This document shows positions 7,389 through 11,344 of a stretch of DNA of 11,344 nt, piece after piece. A model generated the notes under the pieces. It did not search any database. It had not been told where the DNA came from and saw nothing but the letters and a program-made list of their open reading frames with translations. Numbering within the stretch: the stretch's first letter is position 1; every line of letters begins with the position of its first letter. A program made the position numbers and the translations under genes. This stretch comes from Geobacteraceae bacterium (GTDB lineage: Bacteria; Desulfobacterota; Desulfuromonadia; Geobacterales; Geobacteraceae): positions 1 through 11,344 of the forward strand of contig JAAZOO010000378.1 in assembly GCA_012797715.1 (NCBI GenBank). Reading direction: 5' to 3'.

Positions 7389-7965
7389 CCCGCAACCGGC
7401 CCAGCGCCCGGGCCGCGGCCTCCCGTGTCTGCGGATGGGGGGACGCAAGGAGGGAGAGAAACCGCTCCTCCAGCGACCCGCCCCCGATAAGCGCAAGGGC
7501 GGTAACGGCCTCCGCGTCCTGCAGGCCGTCATCGGCATCGAGAAACGGGACCAGGAGGGATGCAAGCGAGGATTTCCCGAATTTTCCCAGGGCGGCAATG
7601 GCCTTGGCCCGGATAGCCGGGCTCGGATCCTGCAATCTTTCCTGCAGTACGGCAAAGGCACCAGGAAGACGCAGATCGCCGAGAACTTCCACGGCGACCG
7701 ATCTGATGTCCTCTTCCGGGCGCGCTGCGCAGTAGAGAAGAGCGGGGAGCACTTCCTCACCGCCAATCCGGCCGAGGGCATACAGGCACCGGATCCTGGT
7801 CCCCATATCCCCTTTCTTCAGGGCCTCCAGGACTTCGGGAAGACTCCCTATCCCCTCGAGACGCTCCAGCGCCTCGGCGGCGGCCGTTCTCACCTCCTCG
7901 CACGGATCGGTCAGCAGGGCAGAGAGGGCTTCCCGCCGTTTCTTGGTAGATTCAAATGGTGTCAT
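7381..7965 (-). CDS. Small HEAT-repeat protein
   Basis: A 194-residue, all-helical protein made almost entirely of HEAT-type repeats. Visible units: D-P-C-E-E-V-R-T-A-A-A-E-A-L (20-33), G-T-R-I-R-C-L-Y-A-L-G-R-I-G (55-68), E-E-D-I-R-S-V-A-V-E-V-L-G (84-96), S-P-A-I-R-A-K-A-I-A-A-L-G (115-127) and P-Q-T-R-E-A-A-A-R-A-L-G (178-189). Such arrays act as protein-binding surfaces; some relatives are phycobilin lyases, which is unlikely to apply here. There is no signal peptide or catalytic motif. The gene converges on the HD-GYP gene: its TAG (7383-7381) lies 8 bases inside that gene's end. The ATG at 7965 has only a weak GGAA upstream and lies very close to a candidate promoter. Nearness to another HEAT gene and HD-GYP suggests a shared job, but this is inference. 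Confidence 0.85.
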   Translation of the reverse strand: MTPFESTKKRREALSALLTDPCEEVRTAAAEALERLEGIGSLPEVLEALKKGDMGTRIRCLYALGRIGGEEVLPALLYCAARPEEDIRSVAVEVLGDLRLPGAFAVLQERLQDPSPAIRAKAIAALGKFGKSSLASLLVPFLDADDGLQDAEAVTALALIGGGSLEERFLSLLASPHPQTREAAARALGRLRVT

Positions 7966-7975
7966 GGCGGTTCCG

Positions 7976-8003
7976 ATAGTAGCAAAACGAGGAAATTTCG
8001 CAA
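7976..8003 (-). promoter_or_regulatory. Candidate promoter for the small HEAT gene
   Basis: On the minus strand, TTGCGA (8003-7998) and TACTAT (7981-7976) are spaced by 16 bases. Only 10 bases separate the -10 box from the ATG at 7965, so the transcript would have a leader of a few bases at most. The 8-bp palindrome GAAATTTC (7992-7999) sits between the boxes and touches the -35 box; it could be an operator or chance. No convincing promoter was seen on the plus strand for the gene at 8055. Confidence 0.5.
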
Positions 8004-8054
8004 CAAGTACTTCTTTTAACAGTATCCGTATCCACTCTTTCTCAAGGGGAAACC

Positions 8055-8417
8055 ATGAAGGATAACATCAAGGCCGCCCTCCTCTCTGCGCTCGTGCTCC
8101 CCGGTGTGGGGCAGTTCTTCAAAGGTCACAAAATGAAGGGCGGAATTCTCATCCTGGCCGTCACCGTTCTGCTGTTCGCCGCCGCCATCCTCGCGGCCGT
8201 GGCGATACAGGACGCACTCCACGGAGGCGGAGGCACACGAGATCCCGTTGCCCTGGCCGGCCGCCTGCGCAAATGGGCACCCGCAGCGCTGTGGCTGGCA
8301 GGGGCGCTCCTCTGTGTCTGGCTCTACGGGATTGGGGATGCCCTTCTGAGCGCCGGGGAAAAGGGCCCTTCCCAAGAGGACGGGTCTGTGCCGGAAGACA
8401 CCCATGCCCGGCACTGA
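8055..8417 (+). CDS. Small membrane protein of unknown function
   Basis: A 120-residue protein that I cannot assign to a named gene. The N-terminus carries L-P-G-V-G-Q-F-F-K-G (15-24) followed by K-M-K-G, resembling the P-G-x-G-Q-x-Y-x-G motif of TM2-like and related small membrane proteins. Hydrophobic stretches lie at about 8-18, 29-51 and 75-98, and a short polar tail (100-120) rich in Glu, Asp, Gly and His follows, so two to three membrane segments are likely. AAGGGG (8044-8049), 5 bases before ATG 8055, is a good ribosome binding site. It diverges from the small HEAT gene and precedes fabH, but a terminator separates it from fabH. There is no signal for a specific function. Confidence 0.8.
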   Translation: MKDNIKAALLSALVLPGVGQFFKGHKMKGGILILAVTVLLFAAAILAAVAIQDALHGGGGTRDPVALAGRLRKWAPAALWLAGALLCVWLYGIGDALLSAGEKGPSQEDGSVPEDTHARH

Positions 8418-8440
8418 ATCCCGCTTGATGAATATATAAT

Positions 8441-8470
8441 TTGACAAATAACCTTGTTCTGTGGGATAAC
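8441..8470 (+). promoter_or_regulatory. Sigma70-type promoter upstream of fabH
   Basis: A perfect TTGACA (8441-8446) is followed after 18 bases by GATAAC (8465-8470), with a TG dinucleotide (8462-8463) one base before it, the extended -10 arrangement. Transcription would begin near 8477. It is the only good promoter seen between the small membrane-protein gene and fabH, and it lies before the terminator at 8488-8516. Confidence 0.65.
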
Positions 8471-8487
8471 GGCCCGCAATATACGGT

Positions 8488-8516
8488 AAGGCCCCGTTTC
8501 TGGGGCCTTGTTTTTT
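8488..8516 (+). terminator. Intrinsic terminator in the fabH leader
   Basis: A perfect 8-bp stem (AAGGCCCC 8488-8495, GGGGCCTT 8502-8509) with loop GTTTCT is followed by G and six T (8511-8516). Only 25 bases remain before the fabH ATG at 8542, too few for another promoter. It either ends the upstream gene's transcript or acts as an attenuator for fabH. GGCCC (8471-8475) could pair with GGGCC (8503-8507) and break the stem, but that pairing is only 5 bp. Confidence 0.9.
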
Positions 8517-8541
8517 CTTGCAGGGCGCGGGGAGAGTGCCG

Positions 8542-9522
8542 ATGAAGTACGCAAAGATTCTCGCCACCGGCGGGAGAGTTCCCGACAGGGTGGTAAAAAA
8601 CTCGTTCTTTGACTACCTGATCGAGGATGCCGATACCTGGATATTTTCCCGGACAGGAATACGCGAACGTCGCTTCGCCGGCGAGGATGAAGCCACGTCC
8701 GACTCCGCCACCGCGGCTGCCCTGCGCGCCCTGGAGTCGGGGAAGGTAGACCCGCTCTCCCTGGATTGCATCATTGTCGCCACATCCACTCCGGACATGA
8801 CACTCCCCCCCACGGCATGCATGGTACAGAAAAATATCGGTGCCGTAAACGCCTTCGCCTTCGACATGAACGCGGTCTGCAGCGGCTTCGTCTATGCCGT
8901 GGAAGCGGCGGACAATTTCATAAAATCAGGGAAATACAACAGGATTCTGGTTATCGGAGCGGACACCTACTCCAAGATGCTCGATTTCCAGGACAAGTCC
9001 ACCTGCCCCCTGTTCGGCGACGGCGCCGGCGCCCTGATCCTGGAGGCAACCGGTGAGCGGACCGGCATCCTTCACACCCACATCCGAAGCGACGGCAGCC
9101 GCTGGGACCTGATCCAGGTCCCCTCCTCCGGCTCCCGCAAGCCCATCACTCCCGAGACCATCGCCCTGCGGGAGAACACCTTCAAGATGGCGGGCAGGAG
9201 CGTCTACACCTTTGCCACCGACGTCATTCCGAAGCTTATCGCCCAGGTGTGCGACGGAGCCGGGATACAGCCGGACGCACTGGACTTCATCATCCCCCAC
9301 CAGGCCAACAGCCGCATCATCGACGTCATCACCAAAAAGACCGGCGTACCTGCGGAAAAGATTCTCCTCAACCTGGACCGGTACGGCAATACCGCGGCGG
9401 CGTCCGTCGCACTCGTCCTGGACGAGAACCTCCGTAACGGGGTCATCAGGGAAGGAAATCTGGTGCTGATGATGGGCTTCGGCGGCGGACTCTCCTGGGG
9501 TGGAATCCTGATCCGGATCTGA
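8542..9522 (+). CDS. fabH: 3-oxoacyl-[acyl-carrier-protein] synthase III (KAS III)
   Basis: A cytosolic 326-residue thiolase-fold enzyme that condenses acetyl-CoA (or another short acyl-CoA) with malonyl-ACP to start fatty-acid synthesis. The catalytic triad is complete: Cys113 in D-M-N-A-V-C-S-G-F, His253 in I-I-P-H-Q-A-N, Asn283 in Y-G-N-T-A-A-A-S. G-D-G-A-G-A (159-164) and the C-terminal G-F-G-G-G-L-S-W-G (312-320) are typical. Length is normal for the family. ATG 8542 is preferred over TTG 8518 because GGGGAGAG (8529-8536) lies just upstream and the family N-terminus begins there. It is not flanked by plsX, fabD, fabG or acpP, so it may be a second copy, perhaps with its own acyl-CoA preference. 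The leader holds a terminator hairpin, which suggests regulated read-through. Confidence 0.95.
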   Translation: MKYAKILATGGRVPDRVVKNSFFDYLIEDADTWIFSRTGIRERRFAGEDEATSDSATAAALRALESGKVDPLSLDCIIVATSTPDMTLPPTACMVQKNIGAVNAFAFDMNAVCSGFVYAVEAADNFIKSGKYNRILVIGADTYSKMLDFQDKSTCPLFGDGAGALILEATGERTGILHTHIRSDGSRWDLIQVPSSGSRKPITPETIALRENTFKMAGRSVYTFATDVIPKLIAQVCDGAGIQPDALDFIIPHQANSRIIDVITKKTGVPAEKILLNLDRYGNTAAASVALVLDENLRNGVIREGNLVLMMGFGGGLSWGGILIRI

Positions 9523-9530
9523 TCCGGATG
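9509..9530 (+). repeat. Direct repeat of a palindrome across the fabH stop codon
   Basis: TGATCCGGAT occurs at 9509-9518 and again at 9520-9529, one base apart. The second copy supplies the fabH TGA stop. Each copy holds ATCCGGAT, a palindrome, and the pair brings three GATC sites into 15 bases (9510, 9516, 9521). It looks like a small local duplication at the 3' end of the gene. Confidence 0.7.
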
Positions 9531-9580
9531 CGCTTCCGCAGAAAAGCGGGACTATCCCATAGCCGCAACGAGACAGACAC

Positions 9581-9634
9581 GCCCCTGATTCTTCATAAGC
9601 CCTTTCCTTGAGGCTGACGGATCAGGGGCTTTTT
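9581..9634 (+). terminator. Intrinsic terminator after fabH, with long loop
   Basis: A perfect 9-bp stem (GCCCCTGAT 9581-9589, ATCAGGGGC 9621-9629) runs directly into five T (9630-9634). The 31-base loop is longer than usual and could hold a small inner stem (AGCC 9598-9601 with GGCT 9612-9615). It most simply ends the fabH transcript. Confidence 0.82.
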
Positions 9635-9676
9635 GTTCGCGGAAGGGCACCCCCAAGCCGCGTCATCAGCAAAGGG

Positions 9677-9705
9677 TTGACGGCGCACAGGCCGGTTGAT
9701 ATAAC
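9677..9705 (+). promoter_or_regulatory. Sigma70-type promoter for the Dam-type methylase gene
   Basis: TTGACG (9677-9682) and TATAAC (9700-9705) are spaced by 17 bases, each 5 of 6 to consensus. Transcription would begin near 9712, giving a leader of about 45 bases. It lies after the fabH terminator, so the methylase gene is an independent unit. Confidence 0.75.
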
Positions 9706-9756
9706 CTCAGGCAGCCGGGAGGCCATCACATCCAAGAGAATTCGGAATTGCCGATC

Positions 9757-10629
9757 ATGTGCAGACCGTTCGTGAAATGGGCCGGCGGCAAACGGCAACT
9801 GATCGAGGAGCTCCTCCGCAGTCGTCCCCCCAAATACAAACGCTACCTCGAGCCGTTCATCGGCGGAGGAGCGCTCTTCTTCGCCCTGAAGCCGAAGAAT
9901 GCCTTCATCTCCGATATCAACGAAGAGCTCATCAACATCTACCGGGTGGTAAAGGAAGACGTCGGCGCGCTGATTGCCGAACTGAGGAAGCACGAAGGGA
10001 ACTATCGCGAAGGCGACCCGCAAGAATACTTCTACACCATCCGCAACAGTGACCGGGAATCCGGCTATGCCCAATGGGGTAGCGTGGAAAAGGCCGCCCG
10101 CCTTATCTTCCTGAACAAGACCTGCTTCAACGGACTGTTTCGCATGAACTCCCGGAAGCAGTTCAACACTCCGTTCGGGTTCTACGACAACCCTGCCATC
10201 GTGGACGAACGGAACCTCCTCGCCTGCTCCCATGCTCTGAAAACTACGGAGATCGCCGCCTCCGGGTTCGACCATGTGGTTGAGATCGCCCAAAAAGGGG
10301 ACTTCGTCTATTTCGATCCCCCCTACGTGCCGCTCACGGCCACAGCCAATTTCACCTCCTACACCGGTGAAGGGTTCGACCTGGAGATGCAGACACGGCT
10401 TCGGGATGTCTGCGTAGAACTGGACGGCAAAGGGGTGAAGTGGATGCTCTCCAACTCCCATTCCGAATTCGTACTGGACCTCTACAAGGACACATTCCAT
10501 ATCCGAACGGTGGAGGCGTCCCGGGCCATCAACTGCAAAGCGGACAAGCGGGGGAAGGTGGCGGAGGTCATCGTCACCAACTACGAGGTATCACGGGGCA
10601 CAGCGCTGGAAACGGCACATCTCGCATAG
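9757..10629 (+). CDS. dam: DNA adenine methylase (Dam family, D12 class)
   Basis: Transfers a methyl group from S-adenosylmethionine to N6 of adenine in DNA, in the cytoplasm; 290 residues. Seen: F-V-K-W-A-G-G-K (5-12), Y-L-E-P-F-I-G-G-G-A-L-F-F (30-42; SAM-binding F-x-G-x-G variant), L-N-K-T-C-F-N-G-L-F-R (119-129) and the catalytic D-P-P-Y (187-190) followed by T-A-T-A-N-F-T-S-Y (194-202). That last stretch closely resembles E. coli Dam, so GATC specificity is likely but inferred. No restriction endonuclease gene is visible alongside, so it looks like an orphan methylase for repair, replication or gene control. ATG 9757 is used; an in-frame TTG 9748 is the alternative, and neither has a strong ribosome binding site. 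A GATC (9753-9756) abuts the ATG. Confidence 0.93.
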   Translation: MCRPFVKWAGGKRQLIEELLRSRPPKYKRYLEPFIGGGALFFALKPKNAFISDINEELINIYRVVKEDVGALIAELRKHEGNYREGDPQEYFYTIRNSDRESGYAQWGSVEKAARLIFLNKTCFNGLFRMNSRKQFNTPFGFYDNPAIVDERNLLACSHALKTTEIAASGFDHVVEIAQKGDFVYFDPPYVPLTATANFTSYTGEGFDLEMQTRLRDVCVELDGKGVKWMLSNSHSEFVLDLYKDTFHIRTVEASRAINCKADKRGKVAEVIVTNYEVSRGTALETAHLA

Positions 10630-10636
10630 AGGTGCG

Positions 10637-10669
10637 GGTAATCTTTTTCAAGAATACGGACAAGATACC
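10637..10669 (+). repeat. Imperfect inverted repeat upstream of the Crp/Fnr gene
   Basis: GGTAATCTT (10637-10645) and AAGATACC (10662-10669) are complementary apart from one bulged A, separated by 16 bases. No T run follows, so it is not a clear terminator for the methylase gene. It could be a hairpin or a regulator site ahead of the next gene. The arms do not match the FNR or CRP consensus. Confidence 0.35.
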
Positions 10670-10690
10670 AGTGGAGAAAGGGGAGAGAAA

Positions 10691-10701
10691 TGGTATATAG
10701 T
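10691..10701 (+). promoter_or_regulatory. Possible extended -10 element for the Crp/Fnr gene
   Basis: TGG followed by TATATA (10694-10699), or TATAGT (10696-10701), sits about 45 bases before the ATG at 10745. No recognisable -35 box lies at the right distance, so use by an activator or by extended -10 contacts would be needed. Confidence 0.35.
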
Positions 10702-10744
10702 TCCCCCATCCCGATTCCATCCCCCACCCGGTGACGGAGGATCC

Positions 10745-11344
10745 ATGGAGTACCTCAAGATACTCAAAAAATCGCTTCTCTTTTCCGGGCTGAACGACGA
10801 GAACCTGGCGGAGGTGGCGTCCATCGCCACCAAACGCACCTACGCCAAGGGCGAGGTCCTGTTCACCGAGGGAGAGCCGGCGGTCGGTTTCTTCCTGGTT
10901 GCATCCGGCAGCGTGAAGCTCTCCAAAATATCCCAGGACGGCAAGGAAAAGGTGCTCCACTTCGCCTATGCCCATGAAACCTTCGCCGAGGCGGCCTTTT
11001 TCGGCGACGGCCGCTATCCGGCCGAGGCGCGGGCGCTGGATAAGGTGGAAGCCCTCTATTTTCCCCGCGATTCCTTCATGGGGCTCCTTGAGCGGAACCC
11101 CCGCTTCGCCCTCAACCTCATCGTCACCCTCTCGCTCTCGGTACGCCGCTTCGCGCGCCAGATCGAGGAACTCACCTTTGCCGAGGTCCCGTCGCGGCTG
11201 GCCGCCTACCTCATCGACCTGGCAGCCAAAAAATCCACCACCTACCAGGGCACCACCTATCTCGACCTGGAGATAAAGAAGGGGGAACTGGCCTCCCACC
11301 TGAGCACGGTCAGCGAGACCCTTTCCCGGGCTCTCAAGAAGCTG
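10745..11344 (+). CDS. Crp/Fnr-family transcriptional regulator, 3' end cut by window
   Basis: A DNA-binding regulator; 200 codons are present and the frame is open at the window edge. Residues about 10-115 form the cyclic-nucleotide-binding beta-roll (Y-A-K-G-E-V-L-F-T-E-G-E, 33-44; A-S-G-S-V-K-L-S, 53-60). Residues about 118-145 form the long dimerisation helix. The helix-turn-helix is at about 178-200 with E-L-A-S-H-L-S-T-V-S-E-T-L-S-R (181-195). The cassette that binds cyclic AMP phosphate in CRP is not conserved (A-E-A-A-F-F, 81-86, then Y-P-A-E). There is no cysteine in the visible part, so it is not an FNR-type iron-sulphur oxygen sensor. The ligand is unknown; haem or an unliganded state are possible. 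GGAGG (10736-10740), 4 bases before ATG, is a strong ribosome binding site. The target genes may lie beyond the window. Confidence 0.92.
   Translation, partial: MEYLKILKKSLLFSGLNDENLAEVASIATKRTYAKGEVLFTEGEPAVGFFLVASGSVKLSKISQDGKEKVLHFAYAHETFAEAAFFGDGRYPAEARALDKVEALYFPRDSFMGLLERNPRFALNLIVTLSLSVRRFARQIEELTFAEVPSRLAAYLIDLAAKKSTTYQGTTYLDLEIKKGELASHLSTVSETLSRALKKL

Noticed and set aside
7357..8019. Plus-strand open frame (220 codons) opposite the small HEAT gene
   Set aside because: Low-complexity translation without similarity, while the minus strand shows regular HEAT repeats.
8435..8440. A perfect TATAAT upstream of TTGACA near fabH
   Set aside because: No -35 box or TG extension lies at the right distance; it is probably part of an AT-rich stretch before the better promoter at 8441-8470.
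8518..8541. TTG start 8 codons upstream of the fabH ATG
   Set aside because: It lies immediately after the terminator T run with no ribosome binding site, and the strong GGGGAGAG site would fall inside the coding region.
1..11344. CRISPR arrays, tRNA or rRNA genes, insertion sequences, phage or defence clusters
   Set aside because: I saw no regularly spaced repeats, no tRNA-like folds, no transposase or integrase motifs, and no restriction enzyme near the methylase.

Overview
The window reads as ordinary chromosomal DNA from a GC-rich Gram-negative bacterium. The gene set (class A penicillin-binding protein, second-type EF-G, HEAT plus HD-GYP pair, stand-alone KAS III, Dam-type methylase, cysteine-free Crp/Fnr regulator) and the protein flavour suggest Geobacter or a relative (Desulfuromonadia). 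That taxonomic call is an inference from recognition, not a search. No rRNA, tRNA, CRISPR, insertion sequence or phage gene was seen.

Layout. Positions 1-2008 (minus) hold most of a bifunctional PBP1A, cut at the window edge before its KTG motif. Diverging from it, behind a good sigma70-type promoter, is an EF-G paralogue (2207-4276) with intact GTPase motifs but a domain IV that has lost the usual tip signatures. About 130 bases downstream begins a two-gene unit with an 8-base overlap: a 540-residue HEAT-repeat protein (4406-6028) and a 455-residue HD-GYP phosphodiesterase-like protein (6021-7388). Both start with the same kind of roughly 130-residue N-terminal domain, marked by F-Y-P-x-A-H-P. 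A second, small HEAT protein (7381-7965, minus) converges on the HD-GYP gene and overlaps its 3' end by 8 bases.

The right part holds a small membrane protein (8055-8417), a fabH-type KAS III gene (8542-9522) with an intrinsic terminator between its only visible promoter and its start codon, a strong terminator, a Dam-type adenine methylase (9757-10629) with its own promoter, and the start of a Crp/Fnr-family regulator (10745 to the window end).

How the genes work together. PBP1A builds peptidoglycan, FabH starts fatty-acid synthesis and EF-G acts in translation, so these are housekeeping roles with no obvious pathway link. The most system-like part is 4406-7965: a scaffold-like HEAT protein and a c-di-GMP-type hydrolase sharing an unrecognised N-terminal domain, with another HEAT protein beside them. 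Other points of interest are the possible attenuator in the fabH leader, the four-run G-quadruplex/CCCCA repeat inside the HEAT gene, and the GATC cluster upstream of the Dam-type gene.
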